A stretch of 64,000 nucleotides of DNA from Acinetobacter ursingii DSM 16037 = CIP 107286 (GCF_000368825.1 NZ_KB849717.1:664782-728781), one strand, 5' to 3'; counted from the stretch's first letter, positions 18,746 to 28,561 are shown. Numbers and translations are program-made. The notes: generated by a model from the letters alone, not told the origin.

Positions 18746-20196
18746 TGCAAAAAGTATGGTCTATTTCGGGTCGTAGCATTGCGGTATCTGCACTTGCGCT
18801 TGCTTTGACAGCTTGTCAAAGCATGCGTGGCCCAGAACCAGTGACAAAGGCCGATATTCCTGGAAGCTATAGTTATGGCGCTTCAGGTACATCTATTGCA
18901 GAACAAGGCTACAAAGACTTTTTCTCTGACCCTCGCTTATTGCAAGTGATTGAGTTGGCTCTAGACAATAACCGTGATCTTCGTACGGCGACTTTGAATA
19001 TTCAACGCGCGCAGCAGCAATATCAAATTACTGAAAACAATCAGTTACCAACTATTGGTGCAAGTGGTAGTGCTGTTCGTCAAGTCACACCGACTCGTGA
19101 TCCAAATAATCCTTATTCCACCTTTCAGGTCGGTTTAGGGGTGACCTCTTATGAGTTGGATTTTTGGGGACGTGTCCGTAGTCTAAAAGATGCTGCCCTC
19201 GATAATTATCTCGCGACGCAAAGTGCGCGTGATGCGACACAAATTAGTTTGGTCAGTCAGGTGGCTCAAGCTTGGTTAAGTTATTCTTTTGCTAGTGCGA
19301 ATTTGAAACTGGCTGATCAGACCTTAAAAGCTCAACTTGATTCATATAATTTGAACAAAAAACGCTTTGATGTCGGGATCGATAGTGAAGTTCCTTTACG
19401 TCAGGCGCAGATTTCTGTTGAAACTGCACGTAATGATGTAGCGAACTATAAAACCCAAATCGCGCAAGCACAAAACTTGTTAAATTTACTGGTCGGGCAA
19501 CCTGTTCCACAGAACTTACTGCCAAATCAACCTGTTAAATCTGTAACACGTCAAAATTTATTTGCGACGGGCTTACCAAGTGACCTGTTGAATAATCGTC
19601 CTGATGTGAAATCTGCGGAATATCAATTGAGTGCCGCTGGCGCAAATATTGGCGCAGCAAAAGCAGCATTATTCCCGACGATTAGCCTTACAGGTTCGGC
19701 AGGTTATGCGTCTGCTGAATTAAGCGATTTGTTTAAATCTGGCTCAGGTATGTGGTCAATTGGACCAAGTATTAACCTGCCAATCTTTGATTGGGGCACT
19801 CGTCGCGCGAACATCAAAATTTCTGAAACTGATCAGAAAATTGCATTGTCTGATTATGAAAAATCAATTCAGTCAGCATTCCGCGAAGTTAACGATGCAT
19901 TAGCCACACGTGCCAATATCGGAGATCGTATCTCTGCGCAACGCCGTCTGGTGGAAGCAACCAATACAACCTACAACTTATCTAATGCCCGCTTCCGCGC
20001 AGGTATTGATAACTACTTAACGGTATTGGATGCTCAGCGCTCATCTTACTCAGCAGAACAAGGCTTATTGTTACTTGAACAAGCCAATTTGAATAATCAA
20101 ATTGAGCTTTACAAGACTCTGGGTGGTGGCGTTAAAGCCAATACTACAGATACTGTTGTTCATCAGCCATCAAGTGCTGACTTGAAAAAACAGTAA
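18745..20196 (+). CDS. adeK: Outer-membrane efflux channel AdeK
   Basis: A 483-residue TolC/OprM-type lipoprotein. ATG 18745 overlaps the AdeJ stop by one base (TGATG) and has AGGAG upstream; a GTG at 18742 would add one residue. The signal ends at LTAC, giving an N-terminal lipidated cysteine. Two repeated OEP domains follow, with the typical GLGVTSYELDFWGRVRSLKD and SIGPSINLPIFDWGTRRA segments. It forms the trimeric outer-membrane duct for AdeIJ. Confidence 0.95.
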   Translation: MQKVWSISGRSIAVSALALALTACQSMRGPEPVTKADIPGSYSYGASGTSIAEQGYKDFFSDPRLLQVIELALDNNRDLRTATLNIQRAQQQYQITENNQLPTIGASGSAVRQVTPTRDPNNPYSTFQVGLGVTSYELDFWGRVRSLKDAALDNYLATQSARDATQISLVSQVAQAWLSYSFASANLKLADQTLKAQLDSYNLNKKRFDVGIDSEVPLRQAQISVETARNDVANYKTQIAQAQNLLNLLVGQPVPQNLLPNQPVKSVTRQNLFATGLPSDLLNNRPDVKSAEYQLSAAGANIGAAKAALFPTISLTGSAGYASAELSDLFKSGSGMWSIGPSINLPIFDWGTRRANIKISETDQKIALSDYEKSIQSAFREVNDALATRANIGDRISAQRRLVEATNTTYNLSNARFRAGIDNYLTVLDAQRSSYSAEQGLLLLEQANLNNQIELYKTLGGGVKANTTDTVVHQPSSADLKKQ

Positions 20197-20213
20197 TTCT
20201 CAATAGTTTGACT

Positions 20214-20237
20214 AAGCTCACTTCGGTGGGCTTTTTT
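20214..20237 (+). terminator. Rho-independent terminator of the adeIJK operon
   Basis: AGCTCAC-TTCG-GTGGGCT forms a 7-bp stem (one G-U pair) with a stable TTCG loop, followed by TTTTTT, 18 bases after the adeK stop. Confidence 0.88.
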
Positions 20238-20295
20238 ATTGCATCTATATGACTTTTTTTATATCTTCATAACACCATTTTTAAAAAATAAGTAT

Positions 20296-20646
20296 ATGTT
20301 ATTAAGTAATTTAGAAAGTATGCCAGGTTACCTCATCACACAACAACTTGATGTCGTGTACGGAAGCACTGTTCGTAGTAAACATGCGGGACGCGATTTG
20401 CTTGCAGGTTTAAAAAATATCGTGGGCGGTGAACTCACCGCATATACAGAACTTCTAGAAGAATCCCGTCAGGAGGCTATGCAACGTATGATTGCTAAAG
20501 CTGAGCAATTAGGTGCAAATGCAATTGTAGGAATACGTTTCTCGACATCGAACATTGCACAAGGTGCATCCGAACTTTTTGTGTATGGTACAGCCGTGAT
20601 TGTGCAACCTCATGCACCCAAACTCCCCGATCCTTTTAGTTCTTAA
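20296..20646 (+). CDS. YbjQ/UPF0145 family protein
   Basis: A 116-residue protein starting at ATG 20296 (MLLSNLESMPGY); the open frame extends upstream, but this start aligns with family members. The UPF0145 (DUF74) core is clear: VVYGSTVRSKHAGRDLLAGLKNIVGGE, followed by EAMQRMIAKAEQLGANAIVG and a C-terminal YGTAVIVQP strand. The family forms pentameric beta/alpha rings and has no established biochemical activity. It is followed ten bases later by a membrane-anchored paralogue. Confidence 0.85.
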   Translation: MLLSNLESMPGYLITQQLDVVYGSTVRSKHAGRDLLAGLKNIVGGELTAYTELLEESRQEAMQRMIAKAEQLGANAIVGIRFSTSNIAQGASELFVYGTAVIVQPHAPKLPDPFSS

Positions 20647-20656
20647 GGCATAACTG

Positions 20657-21118
20657 ATGGAAAATCTTATTTTTCAGGTTGTTCTTTTTTTGATTCTTTG
20701 TGCTATTGGATGGGGTTTTGGTCGGTATTTTGAACGAAAACACTGGCGTGAACTTGAGCACAAAGAGCAGCAACTTGCTCATATTCGCATTGATAGCAAT
20801 CGCTTTGTCTATAGTGAATTATCAGGTCAATTTATTTCAAGTAATGTTGTGATTTCTCATGATTATTTTAAATACATCATTGCCAATATCCAGAATTTTT
20901 TTGGTGGTCGGCTCACCAGTTATGAAACCGTAGTCGATCGTGCACGAAGAGAAGCCATTGTCCGACTTAAACAAGAAGCTGTTCGTCACGGTGCAGATAA
21001 AATCATGGGACTACGTTTAAGTACCACGGAACTCGGGATGCAAGGCGGTATGGTTGAAGTATTTGCTTATGGAACAGCTATTTTTGCTAAAGCTACAGTA
21101 GAACAATCAAGAAGTTGA
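20657..21118 (+). CDS. Membrane-anchored YbjQ/UPF0145 paralogue
   Basis: A 153-residue protein with an N-terminal membrane helix (about residues 5-22) followed by a charged linker and then a UPF0145 core. FFGGRLTSYETVVDRARREA and the later ALR-type segment ending in EVFAYGTAIFAKA parallel the neighbour at 20296. The pair probably arose by duplication, one copy having gained a membrane anchor, and is cotranscribed (ten-base gap). Function is unknown; hetero-oligomer formation is a reasonable guess only. Confidence 0.8.
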   Translation: MENLIFQVVLFLILCAIGWGFGRYFERKHWRELEHKEQQLAHIRIDSNRFVYSELSGQFISSNVVISHDYFKYIIANIQNFFGGRLTSYETVVDRARREAIVRLKQEAVRHGADKIMGLRLSTTELGMQGGMVEVFAYGTAIFAKATVEQSRS

Positions 21119-21130
21119 AAGCAACTTCTT
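21109..21130 (+). terminator. Hairpin at the end of the second YbjQ gene
   Basis: AAGAAGTTG (21109-21117) pairs perfectly with CAACTTCTT (21122-21130) and includes the stop codon. No U-run follows, so it is a weak terminator candidate between two convergent genes. Confidence 0.35.
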
Positions 21131-21150
21131 GATAAAAGCCAATAAAGCTA

Positions 21151-21957
21151 TTATTTCACTTTCATTTTACGAATCATTTTATAAAGTAAAGAAGGGGCTA
21201 AGCGAGAGATTAAAACACCTAGTTTTTCTTTAGTCCCCCCGACTACAATATATTCCTGTTCCTGCATAAGCGCCTTCACCACTTCCTGCGCAAATTCATC
21301 GGCTTCAAGACCATTTTCAATTGCTTCATCCTGATGACCTTGTGGCTTTCCTTCGCCATTAAGCGCATTAAAAGACACATTGGTTTTAACAAAGCCTGGA
21401 AAGATCACCGAAACTCCAACGCCAAACTGTGCAATTTCAGCACGTAAGCTATTCGCCCACATATGAATCGCTGCTTTAGCTGCCGAATAACTAGCGCGAT
21501 ATTGAGTGCCTAACAAACCCGCCACACTAGACACAAAGGCAATTCGACCTGTTTTTTGCTGAATAAATGTCGGAAGTACGGTTTTAGTCAAATAAACTTG
21601 TGAAAAATAATCAATTTCCATAATCGCGCGTTCAGTTTGCATAGTGGTGTCCTGAATGAGCGCGCGTTGACTCAATCCTGCATTGTTAATGAGCCAGTCA
21701 ATTTTTCCTTTTTCTTCCAGAACTTGTACATAGGCATGGCGAATTTGAACTTCGTCGGTAATATCCGCAGCAATTGAAAGATGTCGTTCAGGTTTAAATA
21801 AACTGATTCTGACATTTTCCAGTTCATCGTATCGGCGCGCGGTTAAGATAACCTGCGCTCCCTGTAATGCACATTCACGTGCCAAAGCTTTGCCTAAACC
21901 CGATGATGCCCCAGTAATCCAGACGACTTTATTTTCAAGTGTTGTTAACTTCGCCAT
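21151..21957 (-). CDS. Short-chain dehydrogenase/reductase
   Basis: A 268-residue classical SDR. It has the Rossmann motif TGASSGLGKALA, the NNAG motif (WLINNAGLSQ), a catalytic serine in FVSSVAGLLG and the YxxxK pair (YRASYSAAKAAIHMW). The C-terminal part is hydrophobic and basic, as in DltE/YqjQ-like membrane-associated members. It would oxidise or reduce an alcohol or ketone with NAD(P). The substrate is unknown. It lies 25 bases after the unknown gene at 21983 on the same strand. Confidence 0.87.
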   Translation of the reverse strand: MAKLTTLENKVVWITGASSGLGKALARECALQGAQVILTARRYDELENVRISLFKPERHLSIAADITDEVQIRHAYVQVLEEKGKIDWLINNAGLSQRALIQDTTMQTERAIMEIDYFSQVYLTKTVLPTFIQQKTGRIAFVSSVAGLLGTQYRASYSAAKAAIHMWANSLRAEIAQFGVGVSVIFPGFVKTNVSFNALNGEGKPQGHQDEAIENGLEADEFAQEVVKALMQEQEYIVVGGTKEKLGVLISRLAPSLLYKMIRKMKVK

Positions 21958-21982
21958 GTTTATTTCCTTATAAATAATGAAA

Positions 21983-22663
21983 CTATGTTTCTTTTTGCAT
22001 AAAAATCAGAAAGTGTTCAATATATTCATTTGCTGTGCTTGAATCAATTTTTTCACCTAATTTTTCAAGACGTTTGTATCCTAGATGCGTGGTCATCTTA
22101 ATCACACCATTAAGGGTTTTATCGACAACCAAATTAAATTTGAGCAGTTTCTTAGGCTTACGAATAAGACTGGTAACCCCCTCGTCCACAATCTGAGTCA
22201 GTACCTGAAATGCCTTAGGCACATAACTCATCTGCCCTTCGCGCACTTTTTCAATATGTGCAAAAGCTTCTTGAACCAAGGATGGATCTAACTCATAACG
22301 AACATAAATTTGTCGATTATGCTCACTTAATAAATCTGAAAAATAGTTGACTAGCGGTGTTAATCGTTCATTGCTAAAAAAAGAAACAGACCACGGCATA
22401 TATTTACGCATAGTCTCTAAAACCTGTTGAACTACTTTTTCTGATTCTGCGACATGCTTTTGCGCATCTACACTATTCTTTTGCTTTTGTTGATATAACA
22501 AATCGGCAAAGACCTGCTCAATAATTTCACAGGCAATTTCAGATAAGACATTCCCCAATGCCTTAGACTGACTTTGTTCAGCGCCCAAATTTAATTGGGT
22601 ACGAATATTTTCAAAACGACCATGTGTTGCTTCATTAATTTTTAAAAAAACTGCATATCCCAT
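21983..22663 (-). CDS. Unrecognised helical protein
   Basis: A 226-residue, mostly helical protein with no signal peptide or membrane segment. It has a strong AGGGATG-type ribosome-binding site and a start consistent with a real gene (MGYAVFLKINEATHGRF). Features include a Gln/Lys-rich stretch around 60-75 and a basic segment (LIRKPKKLLKF) near 165. I do not recognise it. Cotranscription with the SDR (25-base gap) is likely. Confidence 0.6.
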   Translation of the reverse strand: MGYAVFLKINEATHGRFENIRTQLNLGAEQSQSKALGNVLSEIACEIIEQVFADLLYQQKQKNSVDAQKHVAESEKVVQQVLETMRKYMPWSVSFFSNERLTPLVNYFSDLLSEHNRQIYVRYELDPSLVQEAFAHIEKVREGQMSYVPKAFQVLTQIVDEGVTSLIRKPKKLLKFNLVVDKTLNGVIKMTTHLGYKRLEKLGEKIDSSTANEYIEHFLIFMQKET

Positions 22664-22866
22664 TGCATCATCCCTAAATTCCTAACATCTTCTGTAGTTT
22701 GTTTTTATAGACCAGTGAAACATTGATCTGATGTAAATTTAACAAGTTTCGATTAAAACATAAACTTTTTTACTGACTCTACAGATTACTTTTGCACCAA
22801 AATAGATAACAATTTTTTAGCCCAATCCAATCTGATCGTAACACGCCATTTTCATTGTTTTTTTGC

Positions 22867-22872
22867 TACAAT
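22867..22872 (+). promoter_or_regulatory. Extended -10 promoter element of valS
   Basis: TGCTACAAT gives an extended -10 (TGn plus TACAAT at 22867-22872). This predicts initiation near 22879 and a leader of about 30 nucleotides before the valS ATG at 22909. No good -35 is visible, which is compatible with an extended -10 promoter. Confidence 0.45.
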
Positions 22873-22908
22873 AGATGCAATTTTTTATACACTTTTGACT
22901 TTTAAATT

Positions 22909-25812
22909 ATGTCTGACGCAAACGCTCCATCTGCTCAAAACATTGCGACCACTTACGATCCGACTGAGATTGAAAAAAAATGGTATCAAACTTGGGAACA
23001 ACAAGGTTACTTTAAGCCATCTGGTCATGGTGAATCATTCTGTATCATGATTCCACCGCCGAATGTCACGGGTAGCTTGCATATGGGACATGGTTTTAAT
23101 AATACCATTATGGACGCTTTGACCCGTTATAACCGTATGATGGGAAAAAATACCTTATGGCAACCGGGAACGGATCATGCAGGTATCGCTACGCAAATGG
23201 TGGTTGAGCGTCAATTGGCCACGCAGAATGTCAGTCGTCATGACTTGGGGCGTGAGCAATTCATCGACAAAGTCTGGGAATGGAAAGAACAATCTGGCGG
23301 CACCATTACCAAACAAATTCGTCGTTTGGGTTCTTCGGTTGACTGGTCGCGTGAACGTTTTACCATGGACGAAGGTTTATCTAATGCCGTTAAAGAAGTC
23401 TTTGTTCAACTGCATGAACAAGGTCTGATCTATCGTGGCAAACGCTTGGTCAACTGGGATCCAAAACTCCAAACTGCCCTATCTGACCTTGAAGTTGAAT
23501 CAGTTGAAGAAAAAGGCTCTTTGTGGCATTTCAAATATTTCTTTGAAGATAAATCTCTTAAAACCCAAGATGGCAATAACTATCTCGTCGTTGCAACCAC
23601 ACGTCCTGAAACCTTATTAGGTGATAGTGCAGTTGCGGTACATCCTGAAGATGAACGTTATCAACATCTGATTGGCAAAAATATCGTATTGCCGATTACT
23701 GGCCGTTTAGTGCCGATTGTTGCGGATGAGTATGTCGAAAAAGACTTTGGTACAGGCTGCGTCAAAATTACCCCTGCGCATGACTTTAATGACTATGACC
23801 TAGGCAAACGTCATGACTTGCCAATTATCAATATTTTTAATAAAAATGCCGAAATTCTGGCTGATTTTGAATTTATTGCAAAAGCAGGCGAACAGATTTC
23901 AGCGACGATTGCGGCACCGACAGACTATATCGGTCTGGAGCGTTTTGCTGCACGTAAAAAATTGGTTGCACAGGCAGAAGCAGAAGGCTGGTTGGATCAA
24001 ATTCAACCGTATGACTTAAAAGCACCTCGTGGCGACCGTTCAGGTGTCATTGTTGAGCCATTATTAACTGATCAATGGTATGTGAAAATTGCACCGCTTG
24101 CCAAACCTGCGATTGAAGCGGTTCAAGATGGACGCATCAAGTTTGTTCCAGAGCAATATACCAATATGTATATGGCATGGATGAACAACATTCAGGACTG
24201 GTGTATTTCACGTCAATTGTGGTGGGGTCATCGTATTCCTGCATGGTACGACGTTGATGGCAACATCTATGTCGGTCGTAACGAAGAAGAAGTCCGTGCC
24301 AAACATAATATTGCTGACAATGTGACTTTACAGCAGGACGAAGATGTTTTGGATACTTGGTTCTCATCGGGTCTTTGGACATTCTCCACCTTAGGCTGGA
24401 CTGGTGATGCTGCCAAAGATAAAGAAAACTATTTCTTAAACACTTTCCACCCAACTGATGTGTTGGTGACTGGTTTTGACATTATCTTCTTCTGGGTGGC
24501 ACGCATGATCATGCTGACTATGCACTTTATGAAGAATGAAGATGGTACTGCACAAGTACCGTTCAAAACTGTGTACGTACATGGTTTGGTTCGTGATGGC
24601 GAAGGTCAAAAAATGTCAAAATCTAAAGGGAATGTACTTGATCCTTTAGATTTGATTGACGGGATTGACTTGGAAAGTCTGGTGGCGAAACGTACTTTTG
24701 GTTTAATGAATCCAAAACAAGCTGAAAAGATTGAAAAATCAACGCGTAAAGAGTTTCCCGAAGGGATTAATGCTTACGGTACAGATGCGGTACGTTTTAC
24801 TTTCTGTGCACTTGCCAATACTGGCCGTGACATTAAGTTTGATTTAAAACGTGTCGAAGGCTATCGTAATTTCTGTAATAAAATCTGGAATGCCACTCGT
24901 TTTGTCTTGATGAATGTTGAAGGTCAAACTGTTGCTCAAGAAGCTCGCCCTGAGCTTTGGGAGCTTCCAGAACAATGGATCATCAGCCGTTTGCAAAAAG
25001 CCGAACAAGCCGTTCATCAGGCATTTGCAACCTATCGCTTAGACCTTGCCGCGCAAACCATTTATGACTTTATCTGGAATGAATACTGCGACTGGTATGT
25101 CGAACTGACCAAGCCTGTGCTTAACGATGCCAATGTGTCAGAAGAACGTAAGGCAGAAGTTCGCCGTGTGTTGCTTACAGTGATGGAAGCTTCTTTACGT
25201 TTGGCACATCCACTCATGCCATACCTGACTGAAGAAATCTGGCAGACCCTTGCACCAATGATTGGTAAAGGTGGCGATACGATCATGACGGCGCAATACC
25301 CTGTTCCTGAAGCAGCAAAAATCAATGAACAAGCCGAAGCAGATATGCAGTGGTTACAAGGCTTGATTGGTGCGGTACGTAATATTCGTGGTGAAATGGG
25401 CTTAGGCAATGCACGTTTATTGCCTGTATTGCTGCAAAATATTTCTGATGCAGAACGTACTCAAATCGAGCGTATTGAACTGTTATTTAAAGCATTGGCT
25501 AAAGTTGAAAGTATTGAATTTTTGACGAAAGATCAAGAACCACCATTATCGTCTTCTAGTGTTGTCGGTCATGCGTCTGTCTTTGTTCCAATGAAAGGTT
25601 TGATTGATCCGAAAGCTGAACTGGGTCGTTTACAGAAAGACTTGGATAAAGTTCAAAAGCAACATGACCAGATTGCCAATAAACTAGGTAATGAAGGTTT
25701 TGTGGCAAAAGCACCTGTGGCGGTAGTTGAAGGTGAAAAAGCCAAGTTGGCTGAATGTGCGGATCAGTTAAGTAAGATTAAAGCAAGTATGGAGCAGATT
25801 GCTGCGCTTTAA
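22909..25812 (+). CDS. valS: Valyl-tRNA synthetase
   Basis: A 967-residue class Ia synthetase, normal length. The HIGH-type motif is [14 protein letters not shown] near residue 50 and the KMSKS motif is [14 protein letters not shown] near residue 568. A CP1 editing domain (about 190-350) hydrolyses mischarged threonine. The C-terminus is the coiled-coil arm (about 895-965, rich in Lys/Glu/Gln) that contacts tRNA-Val. It has its own promoter and terminator. Confidence 0.97.
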   Translation: MSDANAPSAQNIATTYDPTEIEKKWYQTWEQQGYFKPSGHGESFCIMIPPPNVTGSLHMGHGFNNTIMDALTRYNRMMGKNTLWQPGTDHAGIATQMVVERQLATQNVSRHDLGREQFIDKVWEWKEQSGGTITKQIRRLGSSVDWSRERFTMDEGLSNAVKEVFVQLHEQGLIYRGKRLVNWDPKLQTALSDLEVESVEEKGSLWHFKYFFEDKSLKTQDGNNYLVVATTRPETLLGDSAVAVHPEDERYQHLIGKNIVLPITGRLVPIVADEYVEKDFGTGCVKITPAHDFNDYDLGKRHDLPIINIFNKNAEILADFEFIAKAGEQISATIAAPTDYIGLERFAARKKLVAQAEAEGWLDQIQPYDLKAPRGDRSGVIVEPLLTDQWYVKIAPLAKPAIEAVQDGRIKFVPEQYTNMYMAWMNNIQDWCISRQLWWGHRIPAWYDVDGNIYVGRNEEEVRAKHNIADNVTLQQDEDVLDTWFSSGLWTFSTLGWTGDAAKDKENYFLNTFHPTDVLVTGFDIIFFWVARMIMLTMHFMKNEDGTAQVPFKTVYVHGLVRDGEGQKMSKSKGNVLDPLDLIDGIDLESLVAKRTFGLMNPKQAEKIEKSTRKEFPEGINAYGTDAVRFTFCALANTGRDIKFDLKRVEGYRNFCNKIWNATRFVLMNVEGQTVAQEARPELWELPEQWIISRLQKAEQAVHQAFATYRLDLAAQTIYDFIWNEYCDWYVELTKPVLNDANVSEERKAEVRRVLLTVMEASLRLAHPLMPYLTEEIWQTLAPMIGKGGDTIMTAQYPVPEAAKINEQAEADMQWLQGLIGAVRNIRGEMGLGNARLLPVLLQNISDAERTQIERIELLFKALAKVESIEFLTKDQEPPLSSSSVVGHASVFVPMKGLIDPKAELGRLQKDLDKVQKQHDQIANKLGNEGFVAKAPVAVVEGEKAKLAECADQLSKIKASMEQIAAL

Positions 25813-25831
25813 AATACTTATTCTCAACATA

Positions 25832-25871
25832 AAAAATACCCATCCTAATTTTATTTAAGATGGGTATTTTT
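25832..25871 (+). terminator. Rho-independent terminator after valS
   Basis: AAAAATACCCATC (25832-25844) pairs with GATGGGTATTTTT (25859-25871). The stem has A/T tails on both sides, 20 bases past the valS stop. Confidence 0.85.
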
Positions 25872-26038
25872 ATGTCATTCAATAAACAAGCTCAAATTAA
25901 AATATCATCTAGATAAATTTATGAAGTATCAATTTACATATAACCAATCCATAAGTTCGTTATCTTTTCTACATTAGCTCTCAATTAATTTGGGCTAAGT
26001 CCACTTAAAAATATTAAAACATGCATAATCTTCATATT

Positions 26039-26620
26039 TTATGGTTGTAAATCATTAACAATCGTCATTACAGCTTTTTCGATATCCTCGATTTCATTCT
26101 GTGGAGTACCAGTACTAGATAAATCACGAGCTATTTTTTTAAAATTTCCTATCATTCCACCTTTAGATGCTATTTGTTGTTTACGTTGAAACGTTTGAAC
26201 GACTTCTCCGTTATAAGTAACTTTCACATTGTAAGTAAAAACAGTATCCGCATAGCCACCAACAAGTTTATCTCCACCTATAAACTTTAACCCTTCTCCC
26301 ATAAATACTCGTTTATGAATTAAGCCTATATCTACTAGTGCAAACCCTGTCGATACATTAGTTATATTCTTATGCTGACGTTCTAGTTGCTTATTTAGCT
26401 CATCTACGTATGTTTGCTGAATGTTGTCTTTTGTGAGAAAACCTTCCTTTTGCACACTGCTCTCTAACCGAATATTTACGTCATTCAATTTATATTGTTT
26501 AGGGTGCATATTGGTGAAGGCAATAATATTTTGTGATTTTTTATCAATATTAGGTGGATTAGATGCACAACCAACCATACCCAAGACTACTGGTAAAATC
26601 ACCATTAAAAATTTTTTCAT
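26039..26620 (-). CDS. Unrecognised lipoprotein
   Basis: A 193-residue protein with a type II signal (MKKFLMVILPVVLGMVGC), cysteine near residue 18. The rest contains LEKTALV-type strands without a family signature I can name; residues 85-130 include GFALVDIGLIHKRVFMGEG. It is likely membrane-anchored in the periplasm. It is AT-rich, has no partner genes, and is flanked by a decayed transporter, so it may be accessory. Function unknown. Confidence 0.65.
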   Translation of the reverse strand: MKKFLMVILPVVLGMVGCASNPPNIDKKSQNIIAFTNMHPKQYKLNDVNIRLESSVQKEGFLTKDNIQQTYVDELNKQLERQHKNITNVSTGFALVDIGLIHKRVFMGEGLKFIGGDKLVGGYADTVFTYNVKVTYNGEVVQTFQRKQQIASKGGMIGNFKKIARDLSSTGTPQNEIEDIEKAVMTIVNDLQP

Positions 26621-26758
26621 ATTTTAATTTCACATAAAGATTAATATAAGCATTAACAAAGACTAAGTCTTTGAACGCATCAAAATTCTATCTGCTTTTC
26701 AAATTAAATTACATGCATATTTAAAACTGAAATAACAGGATATTTAAACTATGTCTTT

Positions 26759-27001
26759 TCAAAGTAAAAGCGTTAAATAAATTTGATTACAGATACTTAT
26801 CAACATCATCCCCAAACAAATCACCAAACACAACGTCATTGCAGCACACAAAGTCTGTAAACTAATCACCGCAGCCATTAGTTGGCTATCTGCTTTTAAA
26901 ACTTTAGTTAAAATATAAGCGGTCGATGCAGTCGCTAAAGCAAAAAAGATCGTCACAATCTGAATTTCAAGATGCGATAACTCAAGCCACAGACACTTCG
27001 T
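26759..27001 (-). pseudogene. Remnant of an AEC (auxin efflux carrier) family transporter, C-terminus only
   Basis: Only about 80 codons remain open on the minus strand, from a stop near 27000 to 26759. The translation includes FFALATASTAYILTKVLKAD followed by MAAVISLQTLCAAMTLCLVI, the last two membrane helices of AEC transporters (compare the family pattern ALPTASNAYVLA with LQT further on). The upstream eight or so helices are missing, and the space is now taken by the amt promoter. It is best read as a decayed gene. Confidence 0.6.
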
Positions 27002-27017
27002 TTACTCATCACTACAA

Positions 27018-27043
27018 GCACCATATTTGCCCAATATGCACCA
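27018..27043. promoter_or_regulatory. Two NtrC-like half-sites (GCACCA) upstream of amt
   Basis: GCACCA occurs at 27018-27023 and again at 27038-27043, exactly 20 bp apart, or about two helical turns. NtrC operators have the form GCACCA-N3/4-TGGTGC. Here only the left half of each site is intact. They lie 35-60 bp upstream of the -24 element at 27078, an appropriate enhancer position. Confidence 0.4.
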
Positions 27044-27077
27044 CAATTATTGAAAAAATGATGAATCACATCCAAAC

Positions 27078-27094
27078 TGGTGCGTTTTTTGCTT
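27078..27094 (+). promoter_or_regulatory. Sigma-54 (-24/-12) promoter of amt
   Basis: CTGGTGCG-TTTT-TTGCTTA matches the sigma-54 consensus YTGGCACG-N4-TTGCW, with the invariant GG (27079-27080) and GC (27091-27092) spaced by the required 10 bases. Predicted initiation is about 27104, giving a leader of about 118 nucleotides before amt. Two NtrC-like half-sites lie upstream, fitting nitrogen-limitation control. Confidence 0.6.
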
Positions 27095-27221
27095 AAAGTT
27101 TTAAATTATCAAAGCATGATGACTTTGGTTCCTATTTTTTAGATTTACTAAACCATTTTGGTGCATTAACTCTAAAAGTTATGTATTAAAACTGGTTTAT
27201 AGCACCTATTTTGAGCAAACT

Positions 27222-28409
27222 ATGCAAAATGTAGATCTCTTTTTCTTATTGCTTGGAGCAGTACTCGTCTTAGCCATGCATGCAGGTTTTGCATTTTTGG
27301 AATTAGGAACAGTTCGCCATAAAAATCAGGTCAACGCCCTCAGTAAAATTTTGACCGATTTTTCTATTTCAGCAATTGCCTATTTTTTTATCGGCTATTA
27401 CATCTCTTATGGGCTGCATTTTTTTCACATGGGCACAACGCTTTCGGCAGAACATGGTTATAACCTAATGCGTTGTTTCTTCTTACTGACGTTTGCCGCA
27501 GCCATTCCTGCCATTATTTCAGGTGGTATTGCCGAACGAGCCAAAATGCGACCACAAGCGATTGCCACCTTTTTATTGGTTGCTCTGGTTTATCCATTTT
27601 TTGAAGGTATTGCATGGAATGGAAATCTTGGTTTACAGAATTGGTTACAAACACATTTTGGTGCGCCATTTCATGACTTTGCAGGTTCAGTTGTGGTACA
27701 TGCCATGGGTGGCTGGATTGCACTTGCCGCCGTAATTTTATTGGGTGCACGTCATGGTCGTTATAAAAATGATGGTCGTGTCAGTGCGCATCCGCCATCA
27801 TCTATTCCTTTTCTGGCCTTAGGTTCATGGATTTTAATTGTTGGCTGGTTCGGCTTTAATGTTATGAGTGCCCAGCGCGTCGATGCAATCTCTGGTCTTG
27901 TTGCGATTAATTCACTCATGGCAATGGTCGGCGGTACATTGAGCGCAAACTTAGTCGGAAAGAATGATCCAGGATTTTTACATAATGGGCCTTTGGCTGG
28001 ACTTGTTGCAATTTGTGCAGGCTCAGATGTGGTGCATCCTTTTGGGGCATTGCTGATTGGGTTAATTGCAGGTGTGATTTTCGTTAAATTATTTACTTAT
28101 ACCCAAAACAAACTGAAAATTGATGACGTTCTAGGTGTTTGGCCTTTGCATGGCGTTTGTGGTGTTTTTGGTGGTCTTGCTGTAGGAATATTTGGACAAC
28201 AATGGCTAGGTGGATTAGGTCATGTTTCTTTTATATCTCAGTTAATTGGAAGTGCTTTGGCTGTCAGTATTGCTTTACTGGGCGGCTTCATTGTCTATGG
28301 TGTTTTGAAAATGACGATGGGCATTCGATTGTCACAGGAAGAGGAATTTCAGGGCGCAGATCTTTCTATTCATAAAATTTCTGCGAACTCAGAAGAAGGC
28401 ATGTTTTAG
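27222..28409 (+). CDS. amt: Ammonium transporter Amt
   Basis: A 395-residue ammonium channel with eleven predicted membrane helices. It starts directly with MQNVDLFFLLLGAVLVLAMH and lacks the signal peptide seen in E. coli AmtB. The conserved Asp-x7-His region is HDFAGSVVVHAMGGW, and the second pore histidine is in GVWPLHGVCGVFGGL, the twin-His pair that conducts deprotonated ammonia. Usually a glnK gene neighbours amt and its product plugs the channel; none is here. A sigma-54 promoter lies upstream. Confidence 0.93.
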   Translation: MQNVDLFFLLLGAVLVLAMHAGFAFLELGTVRHKNQVNALSKILTDFSISAIAYFFIGYYISYGLHFFHMGTTLSAEHGYNLMRCFFLLTFAAAIPAIISGGIAERAKMRPQAIATFLLVALVYPFFEGIAWNGNLGLQNWLQTHFGAPFHDFAGSVVVHAMGGWIALAAVILLGARHGRYKNDGRVSAHPPSSIPFLALGSWILIVGWFGFNVMSAQRVDAISGLVAINSLMAMVGGTLSANLVGKNDPGFLHNGPLAGLVAICAGSDVVHPFGALLIGLIAGVIFVKLFTYTQNKLKIDDVLGVWPLHGVCGVFGGLAVGIFGQQWLGGLGHVSFISQLIGSALAVSIALLGGFIVYGVLKMTMGIRLSQEEEFQGADLSIHKISANSEEGMF

Positions 28410-28443
28410 ATCAATTTTTTGATTAACTTTTATATTACCCTAG

Positions 28444-28467
28444 CGGCTCCACTGAGCCGTTTTTTTA
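28444..28467 (+). terminator. Rho-independent terminator after amt
   Basis: CGGCTC-CACT-GAGCCG followed by seven T residues, about 35 bases past the amt stop. Confidence 0.9.
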
Positions 28468-28561
28468 TACATAATCATTTAAATTTACTCAACAAATCCC
28501 ATCGTGACAGCACGTATCAATCCGCCTAGAATAAAAGACAGATGATGACAGGATTATATTG

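Noticed and set aside
22664..22908. Possible T-box or attenuator upstream of valS
   Set aside because: T-boxes are essentially absent from gammaproteobacteria, the predicted leader is only about 30 bases and no specifier structure or terminator is visible.
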